Of a stretch of 64,000 nucleotides of DNA, positions 8,644-17,888 are shown piece after piece (the first letter of the stretch is position 1; each line of letters begins with the position of its first letter). The translations under genes and the position numbers were made by a program. This stretch comes from Niabella aurantiaca DSM 17617 (GTDB lineage: Bacteria > Bacteroidota > Bacteroidia > Chitinophagales > Chitinophagaceae), in contig NZ_KB893625.1 of NCBI RefSeq assembly GCF_000374125.1, positions 840,945 through 904,944 on the forward strand, written 5' to 3'. Under the pieces are notes generated by a model that was not told where the DNA came from, ran no database searches, and saw only the letters and a program-made list of their open reading frames with translations.

Positions 8644-10272
8644 ATGCGCTTCAGAATATTTTTACTTTGGCTTTTATCCGGCGTTGCGTATGCATCGCAT
8701 GCACAGCATGCTGCCGCCGTAACCACACAGAACAAGCGGTCCAATATTTTATGGCTGGTTACCGAAGATATCAGTCCCTACCTGAGTTTTTATGGCGACA
8801 GTACTGCCCTTACACCCAATCTTGACCGCCTGGCCAGGGAAGGAGTGGTTTATACCAATGCTTTTTCAACGGCAGGCGTTTGTGCACCCAGCAGGTCGGC
8901 CATTATTACCGGCATGTATGCCAGCTCTATAGGTACAGACAATATGCGCACCCTGGCCGATGTGCCCATACCGGGCATCGAGAGCTATTCCGCGGTATTG
9001 CCACCGGAGGTTAAAATGTTTACGGAGTACCTGCGAAAGGCCGGGTACTACTGTTCCAATAATGCCAAGCAGGATTACCAGTTTCAAGCGCCGCTTTCGG
9101 GTTGGGACGAAAGCAACAGGAACGCCCACTGGCGGAACCGTAAACCGGGCCAGCCTTTTTTTGCCGTGTTTAATTTTGATGTAACCCATGAAAGCCAGGT
9201 GTGGAAAAGAAAGAATAAACCCTTGCTGGTAGACCCTGCCCGCATAAAACTGCCGCCCTATTATCCGGAGTCCCCCGTGATCCGTAAGGATATGGCAAGA
9301 ATGTACAGCAACATCATGGTGATGGATAGCCAGGTAGGCGTCATGCTGAAACAACTGGAAGAGGATGGCCTGCTGGAGCAAACGATCATCTTTTTTTACA
9401 GCGATAATGGTGGACCGCTTCCCAGGGGTAAGCGGGAGATCTATGAATCGGGGATCCACCTTCCTATGGTAGTGCGGTATCCCAACAGGGTAAACGCCGG
9501 TAAACGGGATGACCGGCTGGTCAGCTACGTAGACCTGGCACCCACCGTATTATCCCTTGCGGGCGTCAACGTTCCTGCTTACATGCAGGGACAGGCGTTT
9601 GAGGGAAAACAGCGGCAAAAGGAACGGCAATATGTATTTGCGGCAAGGGACCGGATGGATACGGCCTATGACAGGGTACGTACGGTAAGAGACCTGCAGT
9701 TTCAGTATGTGAAAAATTTTCAGCCGGAAAAGCCGTTTATACAAAATATCACCTACAGGATGAGTATGGACCTGATGAAAGAACTGCTAAGGCTGCACGA
9801 TGCCGGTGGGCTGAATGCTGTTCAGCAGCTCTGGTTCAGGAAAAAGAAACCGGTGGAGGAATTGTATGATGTGATCGCAGATCCCGATAACCTGCATGAC
9901 CTGGCGGGCGACCCTAAGTATGCGGGTAAGCTGAAAGAATTACGAGCAGTGCTGAAACAATGGATGCGGACTACAGGCGACAAAGGGTTTATACCGGAGC
10001 GGGAACTGATCCGGCAGATGTGGGGGGGAAAGGATGCCCCACCCGAAACAGCACCGCCGGTATGTACATTAAAAAAAGGACAGCTGATCCTGGAATCTCC
10101 AACCCCGGGCGCTTCACTATCCTGGCAGTGGGTGGACGCAGGAGCAGCACCGGTAAAAAACCACTGGAAGGTGTATAACGGGCCGCTTGAAGTGCAAAAG
10201 GGCAAACGCCTGGTGGCCATCGCCGAAAGGATTGGTTATATAAGCAGCCCCGTTATTACAAAAGACTTTTAA
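8644..10272 (+). CDS. secreted sulfatase, sulfamidase (SGSH)-like subfamily, 542 aa
   Basis: Sulfate-ester or N-sulfate hydrolase. Signal peptide 1-20 (YASHA before QHAA). The metal site is E41-D42 (VTEDIS) rather than the usual DD, the formylglycine motif is CAPSR (C80, R84), and the second metal motif is FYSDNG. The usual GKWH is absent; at its place stands NAKQDYQF, matching the K-x-DY-F pattern of N-sulfoglucosamine sulfohydrolase-like proteins, which is why that subfamily is proposed. After the catalytic domain (ending near residue 460) a C-terminal extension of about 60 residues (LESPTPGASLSWQWVDAG to SSPVITKDF) looks like a CHB_HEX_C-type beta-sandwich add-on. The next sulfatase starts 4 bp downstream; the two are tandem paralogues. 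Confidence 0.92.
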   Translation: MRFRIFLLWLLSGVAYASHAQHAAAVTTQNKRSNILWLVTEDISPYLSFYGDSTALTPNLDRLAREGVVYTNAFSTAGVCAPSRSAIITGMYASSIGTDNMRTLADVPIPGIESYSAVLPPEVKMFTEYLRKAGYYCSNNAKQDYQFQAPLSGWDESNRNAHWRNRKPGQPFFAVFNFDVTHESQVWKRKNKPLLVDPARIKLPPYYPESPVIRKDMARMYSNIMVMDSQVGVMLKQLEEDGLLEQTIIFFYSDNGGPLPRGKREIYESGIHLPMVVRYPNRVNAGKRDDRLVSYVDLAPTVLSLAGVNVPAYMQGQAFEGKQRQKERQYVFAARDRMDTAYDRVRTVRDLQFQYVKNFQPEKPFIQNITYRMSMDLMKELLRLHDAGGLNAVQQLWFRKKKPVEELYDVIADPDNLHDLAGDPKYAGKLKELRAVLKQWMRTTGDKGFIPERELIRQMWGGKDAPPETAPPVCTLKKGQLILESPTPGASLSWQWVDAGAAPVKNHWKVYNGPLEVQKGKRLVAIAERIGYISSPVITKDF

Positions 10273-10276
10273 CCCG

Positions 10277-11686
10277 GTGAGCAAAATAAAAAGACAGAAC
10301 CACACAGGGTACCGGCTCCTCCGGTTGATGCTGCTGCTTTTTTGCAGCAGCGGGAGTATTACTGGAATCGCACAAACCACGAGGCCCAATATTGTATGGA
10401 TCATGACCGAGGATATGAGCCCGGAGCTGGGCTGTTACGGGTATCCCTATGTGCAAACACCCAACCTGGACCACCTTGCGGAAGACGGAAAGAAATTTAT
10501 ACGTATGTTTTCAACAGCGCCGGTTTGTTCGCCAAGCCGTTCTGCCATGATCACCGGTATGTACCAGACAACGATCGGCGCGCACCAACATCGCAGTCAC
10601 CGGGATGACGGATATCACTTGCCGGACCCGGTAAAGCCGATCACCGAGTACCTGAGATCGGCGGGTTATTATACATCGAATGGTACGTTGATTGGTGGTG
10701 GCGTGATCCGGGGAAAAGGGAAGACCGATTACAATTTCATGCTGGATAAAGAACCCTTTGACGGTTTTGACTGGGCCGCCCGCAAGCCCGGACAGCCGTT
10801 CTACGCCCAGCTGATGATACAGGTTACCCACCGCGGACCGGTATGGAAAACGGAGGTGCAAACGCATCAGCCGCAGATCGATGCATCAAAGCTGGTATTG
10901 CCTCCTTACTACCCGGATGATCCCATTGCAAAGGGCGACTGGGCTACTTACCTGGAATCGATCCAGCTGATGGATGATTATGTGGGCGGTATTTTAAAAC
11001 GACTGGATGATGAAGGTCTTTCAAAGAATACGGTGGTGATTTTCACAAGCGATCACGGAAGGTGTATGGTCCGGGATAAGCAATTTCTGTATGATGGTGG
11101 CATCCGGATCCCGTTGCTGATGCGCTGGCCCGGACAGCTGCCGGCAGGATCTGTAGATACGGACCTGCACAGCAGTATTGATATTTCGGCCACCATTTTA
11201 AAAATTACCGGCGCAACCCTTCCCTCATATCTGGAGGGGAAACCCTTCCTGGGAAAAAATGTATATAAGCGGCCGTACATCATTGCCGCGCGCGACCGGA
11301 TGGATGAAACCGTAGATAAAATGCGCTGTGTAAGAGGTCAGCGATTCAAATACATCAGGAATGATTACCCGGAACGACCCTACATGCAGCCCAATGCCTA
11401 TAAAGAAAGACAGTATCCCGTATGGAACCTGTTAAAACAGCTAAAGGCAGAAGGCAGGCTAACGCCTGCACAGTTATTGTTTACCGCAGACCATAAACCC
11501 CCGGAGGAATTGTATGACCTGTTAAAGGACCCCGATGAGCTTCATAACCTGGCAGCTGACCTGCTGTATAAAGAGCAGCTGGAAAAGATGCGGAACATTT
11601 TGCAGGCGTGGGTAAAGAAGACCAATGACCAGGGACAATACCCCGAAAAAAAGATCTGGCTGCCGGAGAAAAAGAATACCAGATAG
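10277..11686 (+). CDS. secreted sulfatase, sulfamidase (SGSH)-like subfamily, 469 aa
   Basis: Tandem paralogue of the preceding sulfatase, in the same operon. GTG is the chosen start: it gives the basic region MSKIKRQNHTGYR before the hydrophobic core (LLRLMLLLFCSSG), whereas the first ATG (10328) would leave a signal peptide with no positive charge. Active-site parts are TED (E45, D46), CSPSR (C84), KGKTDYNF in place of GKWH, and FTSDHGR, where the second metal motif has His instead of Asn. That DH is shared by some sulfamidase-like enzymes. Unlike its neighbour it has no C-terminal add-on and ends soon after DELHNLA, the usual sulfatase end. Substrate unknown; N- or O-sulfated amino-sugar residues are a reasonable guess. 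Confidence 0.9.
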   Translation: MSKIKRQNHTGYRLLRLMLLLFCSSGSITGIAQTTRPNIVWIMTEDMSPELGCYGYPYVQTPNLDHLAEDGKKFIRMFSTAPVCSPSRSAMITGMYQTTIGAHQHRSHRDDGYHLPDPVKPITEYLRSAGYYTSNGTLIGGGVIRGKGKTDYNFMLDKEPFDGFDWAARKPGQPFYAQLMIQVTHRGPVWKTEVQTHQPQIDASKLVLPPYYPDDPIAKGDWATYLESIQLMDDYVGGILKRLDDEGLSKNTVVIFTSDHGRCMVRDKQFLYDGGIRIPLLMRWPGQLPAGSVDTDLHSSIDISATILKITGATLPSYLEGKPFLGKNVYKRPYIIAARDRMDETVDKMRCVRGQRFKYIRNDYPERPYMQPNAYKERQYPVWNLLKQLKAEGRLTPAQLLFTADHKPPEELYDLLKDPDELHNLAADLLYKEQLEKMRNILQAWVKKTNDQGQYPEKKIWLPEKKNTR

Positions 11687-11725
11687 GAACCTGTCTGAGT
11701 TGTATTGATAGATGCTTTGGCTGCT

Positions 11726-11804
11726 CCCGCTCTCGCGGGATCCGTTCAGCATAACAGGAATATTGTTTCGTCACCCTGAGGAATGCAATGGAGCCGAAGG
11801 GTCT
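11726..11804. repeat. intergenic repeat tract (hairpin plus CCCTGAG...CCGAAGGGTCT)
   Basis: The 273-bp gap after the sulfatase pair holds a hairpin CCCGC-TCTC-GCGGG (11726-11739), then at 11771-11804 a tract starting TCACCCTGAG and ending GCCGAAGGGTCT whose ends pair (ACCCT/AGGGT). This string is a familiar dispersed intergenic repeat in Gram-negative genomes. No protein-coding content was recognised in 11687-11959. Confidence 0.5.
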
Positions 11805-11959
11805 CCCGGTCGTCGGGTTGTCCGGTATTACAGGGATGCTTCCATGATTTTTTTTGCAGAGCATGGTAAGAAAGAACAACGGATGTCTCTCTATATACAC
11901 AGCATAAAAAGAAAACGATCGTTGCCGGCTGTATCACTGCGGTTATTTAATAAAAACAT

Positions 11960-13153
11960 ATGAAATATTTAAAAACAATGCATGGCCTCTCTGGGCCCTG
12001 GGGGAGCACTGATGCTCATGTATCCGGTGCAAGGAAAAGACGGGCCGCAATCCTGTTTGTGTGCGGCTGTTTGTGTAGCCTGTTCATGGTGACAGTAGGC
12101 TATGGCCAACAGACTGCTTCCCGGGAAAAAAAAGGCGTGGTTAAATGGCATCCCGGGCATTATTATATGCTGGCGGGTAATGGCGGAGATGAAGCAGGTT
12201 ATATGAAGCAGGTAATGGCCGAATTGCACGCAACACCCGCGCTGCAAGGCATACAGGTGCGGTTCTCCTGGCAGGATCTGGAGCCTTCAAAGGATCAATA
12301 TGATTTTTCATCCGTAGATCGCCTGCTGACAATGCTTGCTGCTGAAAAAAAACGGATGGTGATCTTACTGCAGGTTAAATCCTTTAACCCCGACCCGAAG
12401 TATGCGCCGGTACCGGTATATGCCAGGGGGGCTGAATATTCCGGTGGTATGTTTGCCTTCAGTAGTGTTAATAAAACGGGGATCAGGGGCTATGGAACTC
12501 GGCTGTGGAATCAACAGGTATACAACCGTATGGCAGCGTTGATTAAAGCACTGGGAAAGCGGTATAATTCCAACCCCTGGTTTGAGGGCATCGGTTTTTC
12601 AGAAAGCGCCTTCGGGCAGCCTTATCCCAAGGGTTCCATTGCCCTTGCAGACTCTGCGAGATTTTATGAAAACCTGATGGGGCTCAACCGCGTTTTGCGC
12701 GCCGCATTCCCTAACACCATGACCTACCAGTTCGCAAATTATCCAAGAACGATCCTCAGCCCACTTATTCATACACTGGAAGAAATCGGCTCAGCGTTGG
12801 GTGGCCCGGATATTTTTCTTACAGACAGGGGCTTGCAGACGACGGCATCGCCCAAGGGAGCGTATCATTATTACCCGGAACTCTCTGGTATCATTCCGCT
12901 GGCGCCTTCCGTACAGCACGAGAACTTCAGGAATACACAGCACGACGGCAAAGGGTATCAGCCTACATTGCAACAACTGCTTTCCTTTGCAAGAGATACT
13001 TTAAAAGCAAATTATCTTTTCTGGACAAGGGATCTGGATTTTTATCCCCAGATACTTGAATTGCTGAATGCCCCCGGCCAAAGAGATCAACCGGCTGGAG
13101 GGCTTAACCCCGGCTGTCCGATTGCATTTAAGTCCTGTAACGGAGAGGAATGA
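11960..13153 (+). CDS. secreted TIM-barrel glycosidase-like protein (WHPGHYY family), first copy
   Basis: Not a family I can name. A 28-residue polar, basic leader and hydrophobic core ending in VGYGQ (about residue 50) form an unusually long signal peptide; no internal start replaces it. The mature part begins VKWHPGHYYML and has the layout of a clan-A-type (beta/alpha)8 glycosidase: RFSWQDLEPSKDQYDFSSVD (strand 2 motif), MVILLQVKSF (strand 3), FEGIGFSES (E209 and E215 at the end of strand 4, where the acid/base Glu is expected), TYQFANYP, PDIFLTD and ANYLFWTRD. The catalytic nucleophile is not evident. It is a close paralogue of the next gene; the two share nearly every motif. Context suggests an endo-acting or debranching hydrolase for the sulfated glycan. 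Role inferred, fold fairly likely. Confidence 0.75.
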   Translation: MKYLKTMHGLSGPWGSTDAHVSGARKRRAAILFVCGCLCSLFMVTVGYGQQTASREKKGVVKWHPGHYYMLAGNGGDEAGYMKQVMAELHATPALQGIQVRFSWQDLEPSKDQYDFSSVDRLLTMLAAEKKRMVILLQVKSFNPDPKYAPVPVYARGAEYSGGMFAFSSVNKTGIRGYGTRLWNQQVYNRMAALIKALGKRYNSNPWFEGIGFSESAFGQPYPKGSIALADSARFYENLMGLNRVLRAAFPNTMTYQFANYPRTILSPLIHTLEEIGSALGGPDIFLTDRGLQTTASPKGAYHYYPELSGIIPLAPSVQHENFRNTQHDGKGYQPTLQQLLSFARDTLKANYLFWTRDLDFYPQILELLNAPGQRDQPAGGLNPGCPIAFKSCNGEE

Positions 13154-13424
13154 AAAAATAAAAACTCAGGAAATGGTATGTGCAACCGGTTATATACTCT
13201 ATTAAAGAGTAACGTTGCGAAGATGATTTTTTCGGAAAGCTTGCTGATAGGATTCTGCACTTTTCTTGCGGGATACGTTTTAATAGGTAATAAGAATAAT
13301 TAGGTTATGGTTGCCGGAAACGGTACACAACAGGAGCGTTTAATGCCCTGATTAGGGTGCGGTAAGCAGAAGCGGCGCGACCGGGTCATGGGCTTATATA
13401 TTTTATTAATCAAACAACATTGCA

Positions 13425-14684
13425 ATGCAAATGAAAAATAAACAGAATGCAAATAAGAGTTCATTGATCTTGGCAACAGGTAAAAGCAGGATCACAAAAT
13501 GGCACTTCATAGTATTGCCATGGATGATCTGCATTGTAATCTTATTGAACTGTTCCTGTGTCCGTACGTTCCAGGAAGCCGGAACCAGTCAGCAGCAGGC
13601 GGTTGCGGATGATACTCATAATATGATCCTTGCTGGTTCAGACTCGGTTAAATGGCACCCGGGACACTATTATACACTTATGGGGTGGGGTAAAAGCAGC
13701 CCATCTTATATGAACAAAGTATACGCTGAGCTGGATTCCACAACAGCTCTCCGTGGCATGCAGGTACGGTTTACCTGGCGGGAGCTGGAGCCTCTTAAGG
13801 ATCAGTACAATTTTGCACTTATTGATTCGGAACTGGCACAATTGTCCCGGATCACCCAGGTTGCAGCAAAGAAAAAGCGACTCATTATCTTATTACAGAT
13901 CAAATCCTTTACAACGAATACGAATGATCTTCCGGTTCCGGATTATGTAAGAGCTACAGGCGCTCCCTATTACGCAGGTGCCTATGCCTATGCGCCCTCA
14001 GATACCTCTGCTGCAGCAAGCGGTTATATGGTCAAATTGTGGGTGACATCTGTATTTAACCGGCTGGCTACCCTCGTGCAAAAGCTGGGGCAGCGGTATA
14101 ATTCCAATTCTTATTTTGAGGGAATTGGCATTACCGAGACTTCGCCCGGAAAGCCTTTTCCGGCGGGCAGTGTGTCGGATGCAAACCTGGATGCATTTTG
14201 GCCAAAGCTGGAAGATCTGAACCAGGAGCTGCGCGATGCATTCCCAAATACGGTTACTTACCAGTTTGCCAACTATCCAAGGAATGTATTGACAACACTG
14301 ATACCCGCTCTTGCAGGGATGGGAGCTGGCCTGGGGTGCCCGGATATCTTCCTGACCGATCCGGGGCTGCGTACCACAGGGGGAACGAAGGGGGTCTATG
14401 ATTACTTTCCGCTGTACTCGGGAAAAATACCACTTGCTCCGTCTGTGCAGAATGAAGATTACCGGAATACCCAGCATGATGGGATGGGCTATCAACCCAC
14501 CCTTACACAGTTGCTGAATTTTGGGAAGGATTCTTTGATGGCGAACTATCTTTTCTGGACAAGAGATCCTGTTTATTACAATGATGTGCTTACACTTTTA
14601 AATAATCTGTACCCCAATAGCCCCACGGGAGCATTGAAAACTGGGTGCCCGCTTTCCTTTTCGGGGAAATGTAAAACTAATTAG
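13425..14684 (+). CDS. TIM-barrel glycosidase-like protein (WHPGHYY family), second copy, probable lipoprotein
   Basis: Tandem paralogue of the gene at 11960. The N-terminus (MQMKNKQNANK...) is again long and basic, then IVLPWMICIVILLNCSC gives a lipobox-like end (Cys about 43 or 45), suggesting membrane anchoring where the first copy looks freely secreted. Shared motifs are VKWHPGHYYTLMGWG, RFTWRELEPLKDQYNF, RLIILLQIKSF, YFEGIGITETSPG (two Glu at strand 4), VTYQFANYPRNVLT, CPDIFLTDPGL, LAPSVQNEDYRNTQHDG and ANYLFWTRDP. The second in-frame ATG (13431) is an alternative start. It ends 32 bp before the second SusC, so it probably heads that operon. The 271-bp gap before it (13154-13424) shows no gene or clear promoter. 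Confidence 0.75.
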   Translation: MQMKNKQNANKSSLILATGKSRITKWHFIVLPWMICIVILLNCSCVRTFQEAGTSQQQAVADDTHNMILAGSDSVKWHPGHYYTLMGWGKSSPSYMNKVYAELDSTTALRGMQVRFTWRELEPLKDQYNFALIDSELAQLSRITQVAAKKKRLIILLQIKSFTTNTNDLPVPDYVRATGAPYYAGAYAYAPSDTSAAASGYMVKLWVTSVFNRLATLVQKLGQRYNSNSYFEGIGITETSPGKPFPAGSVSDANLDAFWPKLEDLNQELRDAFPNTVTYQFANYPRNVLTTLIPALAGMGAGLGCPDIFLTDPGLRTTGGTKGVYDYFPLYSGKIPLAPSVQNEDYRNTQHDGMGYQPTLTQLLNFGKDSLMANYLFWTRDPVYYNDVLTLLNNLYPNSPTGALKTGCPLSFSGKCKTN

Positions 14685-14716
14685 GCGAAAGCAAAATTGT
14701 ATATGAGATCAATGCT

Positions 14717-17700
14717 ATGTTATTTAAGAACCAAAATATGCTAAAGCAACTATTGACAGCAGTGCGGAAATCCAGGCATTTGGTGTACCAGGTATGCACT
14801 GTTTTTATGATACTGATCTCTTTGCAGGGATACGGAAGTGAAGCACACTGGTTATGGGCGCCGGTAAAAGGAGTGGTCAATGATGAAGCAGGCAACCCGG
14901 TAAAGGGTACATCGGTTGTAGTGAAGGGAACTTCAAGAGGAACCACCACCGGGGATGACGGATCTTTCCAGATAGAGGCATCCGCAAATGATGTGCTGGT
15001 TTTTACCCATAGCGGGTTTTTGCAAAAGGAGCTGAAGGTAACGATTACTGCCAGCCGGTTAGCTGTGGTGTTGCAGGCCAGGGCCGGAGATATGGAAGAA
15101 ATTGTAGTGATCGGATATGGTACCATGAAAAGGAAGGACCTGACCGGTTCGGTTAGCAGCATTAAAGGGGATGAAATCCGGAAAGCGACCACAGCTACCC
15201 TCCAGGATGCTTTGCAGGGGCGTTTGGCCGGTGTGCAGGTAATAACAACCGGTGGTGCACCCGGCGGCGGTATGCAGATAAAAATAAGGGGCGGGAGTAC
15301 ACTTACCGCCGGTAACCAGCCCCTGTATGTGATTGATGGTTTTCCGCTGACGCCTTCTTTAAACCCCGACTACAATCCGCTCTCCGATATCAATCCTTCG
15401 GATGTTGCTTCGGTTGAAGTATTAAAAGACGCCTCCGCAACGGCCATTTACGGAGCAGAGGGAGCCAACGGTGTGATCCTGGTCACTACAAAAAAAGGAC
15501 GTTCCAATTCCAAACCGGTTGTGGAGGCTGGTGCTTACTACGGAATATCAAAACCATTGGCCCCTATCCGTGTACTGAATGCCGGGGAGTACAAGGATTA
15601 TAAGATAGAAGTGCTGACTCAAACCCCGGAACAGAGGGATGCCGTTGCTTCCTGGCAGGCCAAGGATCCTGCGACGGCTCATGTATGGATGGATGATATC
15701 CTGCAACAGGGTCGTATATACAATACGGATATCGGGGTAAGAGGGGGGGGCAACAACGGTACCACTTACAGCACCAATATGAGTTACTACAATGAGAACG
15801 GCATCATAAAAAAATCAAATTATGAACGGATAACAGCGAAGGTGGCGCTGGATCAGCAGCTGGGTAAAAAATTGCGGATTGGTGTAAAGATGTTTTACAG
15901 CAATATCGGTATGGACGGCTTTCTTCAGGAATATACCAACGCCAACTCCCTGTTTAAGCAGGCGCTGATGATGAGCCCATACTCACTGGGGATCCCCACG
16001 GATATTGTAACCGATTTTACTTCGGATAATGAACAAAATAATTTCGACAATAATCTCAGTGATCTGATCCATAAAGCAATAAGGACCCGGAAGCTGGAAC
16101 GGATTCAGCCTGGCGTTAACTTTCAGTATAGGATCCTCAAAGATCTTATGTTTAATTTCATGTATGGACAGGACCGGCTGCGGACCGATTACAACACTTT
16201 TTATCCTGGAACGACCCGGCAGGGGTATCCCCTGGGAGAAGCGGAGCGGAACATGTCAACTACCGTTAACTGGTATCAGAACACCCGGCTGAATTACAAC
16301 AGGGTCTTTCACAAGGCCCACCGGCTGGATCTGACAGCAGTGTACGAAACCAAGAGCACCAGCGATGAGGATTATCAGCAGCAGGCATCGGGCTTTGCTA
16401 CCGATATCCTGGGGCTGAACAATTTTGAGCTGGCATCTGTCCTGCTTAAACCGGAGATCGCAAGGACCAAACAAAACATGATATCGTATGTAGGCCGGGC
16501 AAACTATGTATACAATGATAAATACATGGTATCTCTTACCTACCGGCGGGACGGTTCTTCAAAATTTGGTACCAATAACCGCTGGGCCAACTTTCCGGCA
16601 GCAGGGCTTGCATGGCGGCTGTCGGAGGAGCCTTTCATGAAAAAGCAAAGGATCTTCTCAAATCTCAAAATACGGTATGGATGGGGCATTACGGGCAACA
16701 GCCAGATACCGCCCTATAGTTCCCTTGCCGCGTATAAAATGGACGTAGGGGTGCACGATGATGTGGAAACGGTGATTGTCCCAGGTAATATCGGTAATAA
16801 AAACCTAAAATGGGAAACCACTACACAGAATAGCCTGGGGATCGATATCGGACTTTTGAACAACCGGTTCTCCCTGGTAGTGGAAGCGTATGATAAAATG
16901 ACCCGCGACCTGCTGCTAAGTGTGCAGCTGCCCACAGCCACCGGGTATGCAACGGCGGTACAGAACATCGGATCGATACAAAACAAAGGCCTGGAGTTTA
17001 CCGTGAACAGTGTGAACCTTCAGGGGCCTTTTCGCTGGACCACCGATTTTAATATCTCTTTCAATCGCAGCAAGGTGCTGAAACTGGGGCAAAGCTCGCG
17101 GCAACTCTATGGATATCCGCTGGCAAACGGAATGGGAAATAATATCCTTATAAAAGAAGGATACCCGGTGGGGGTGTTCTTTGGATATATCGGGGACGGC
17201 GTGTATAACACACAAACGGAGATCGACAATTCGCCGGTAAATAACGTGGTGCCCAAGGCCGGTGCCCTGCTGTTAGGCGAAATGAAATTTGTGGATGTCA
17301 ACGGGGATGGGGTGCTGAACAGTTTTGACCAGGTGCCACTGGCATATACCGAGCCGCGATTTATTGCCGGACTGGTAAATAATTTTTCCTATGAGAATTT
17401 TGACCTTTCGGTTGTATTGCGCGGGTCTTACGGCAATGATATTGTCAATGGGAATGTGGGCGATCTGAATGAGCTCAACCTCTCCAATAATACATTGCAA
17501 GGGAATGTGACGAATATGTGGCGGCCAAAAAATGCGTTGCGGGATTATGTAGGGGTAACAAAAAACGGAAGAAGACCATACATGCACAGCGAGTATGTGG
17601 AGAATGGATCCTTTTTGAGATGTGACCGGATTTCTGTTGGTTATGGATTTTCAAAGAAAATGTTGATGAACATGCGCCTCAGCGCATTTCGGGTCTATTT

Positions 17701-17857
17701 CAATGTACGCAATGCCTTTTTGATCACAAAATACTCCTGGTACGATCCTGAAGTAAGCACTGGTAATGCACTGGTATTAAAACTGGCCCCCGGCGTAGAC
17801 GCCGGTGCCTATCCCCGGACAAGACAATTCCAGGTTGGTATAAACTTATCCTTATAA
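14717..17857 (+). CDS. SusC/RagA TonB-dependent outer-membrane transporter, second PUL
   Basis: Outer-membrane glycan importer. After the leader (MLKQLLTAVRKSRHLVYQVCTVFMILISLQ; the ATG at 14738 is an equally good start) comes a CarboxypepD_reg-like domain (GVVNDEAGNPVKGTSVVVKG), the TonB box EEIVVIGYGTMKRKDLTGSV, the plug (ALQGRLAGVQV, YVIDGFPLTPS, EVLKDASATAIYGAEG) and a beta-barrel ending FQVGINLSL. There is no STN domain, so control is not by the FecR route seen in the first locus. 1046 aa is normal. It is followed 31 bp later by its SusD. GADGANGV is the more common plug wording; here it is GAEGANGV, a trivial change. Confidence 0.96.
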   Translation: MLFKNQNMLKQLLTAVRKSRHLVYQVCTVFMILISLQGYGSEAHWLWAPVKGVVNDEAGNPVKGTSVVVKGTSRGTTTGDDGSFQIEASANDVLVFTHSGFLQKELKVTITASRLAVVLQARAGDMEEIVVIGYGTMKRKDLTGSVSSIKGDEIRKATTATLQDALQGRLAGVQVITTGGAPGGGMQIKIRGGSTLTAGNQPLYVIDGFPLTPSLNPDYNPLSDINPSDVASVEVLKDASATAIYGAEGANGVILVTTKKGRSNSKPVVEAGAYYGISKPLAPIRVLNAGEYKDYKIEVLTQTPEQRDAVASWQAKDPATAHVWMDDILQQGRIYNTDIGVRGGGNNGTTYSTNMSYYNENGIIKKSNYERITAKVALDQQLGKKLRIGVKMFYSNIGMDGFLQEYTNANSLFKQALMMSPYSLGIPTDIVTDFTSDNEQNNFDNNLSDLIHKAIRTRKLERIQPGVNFQYRILKDLMFNFMYGQDRLRTDYNTFYPGTTRQGYPLGEAERNMSTTVNWYQNTRLNYNRVFHKAHRLDLTAVYETKSTSDEDYQQQASGFATDILGLNNFELASVLLKPEIARTKQNMISYVGRANYVYNDKYMVSLTYRRDGSSKFGTNNRWANFPAAGLAWRLSEEPFMKKQRIFSNLKIRYGWGITGNSQIPPYSSLAAYKMDVGVHDDVETVIVPGNIGNKNLKWETTTQNSLGIDIGLLNNRFSLVVEAYDKMTRDLLLSVQLPTATGYATAVQNIGSIQNKGLEFTVNSVNLQGPFRWTTDFNISFNRSKVLKLGQSSRQLYGYPLANGMGNNILIKEGYPVGVFFGYIGDGVYNTQTEIDNSPVNNVVPKAGALLLGEMKFVDVNGDGVLNSFDQVPLAYTEPRFIAGLVNNFSYENFDLSVVLRGSYGNDIVNGNVGDLNELNLSNNTLQGNVTNMWRPKNALRDYVGVTKNGRRPYMHSEYVENGSFLRCDRISVGYGFSKKMLMNMRLSAFRVYFNVRNAFLITKYSWYDPEVSTGNALVLKLAPGVDAGAYPRTRQFQVGINLSL

Positions 17858-17888
17858 CATAGCATCACCGTATTAAATCCTGTAAAAG

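Noticed and set aside
11481-11963. Several overlapping small frames around the 11.7-kb repeat
   Set aside because: They overlap the sulfatase end and the repeat tract; none has a plausible protein character.
13154-13424. Possible promoter or gene in the gap between the two TIM-barrel genes
   Set aside because: No TAnnTTTG match with a spaced TTTG and no coding pattern found.
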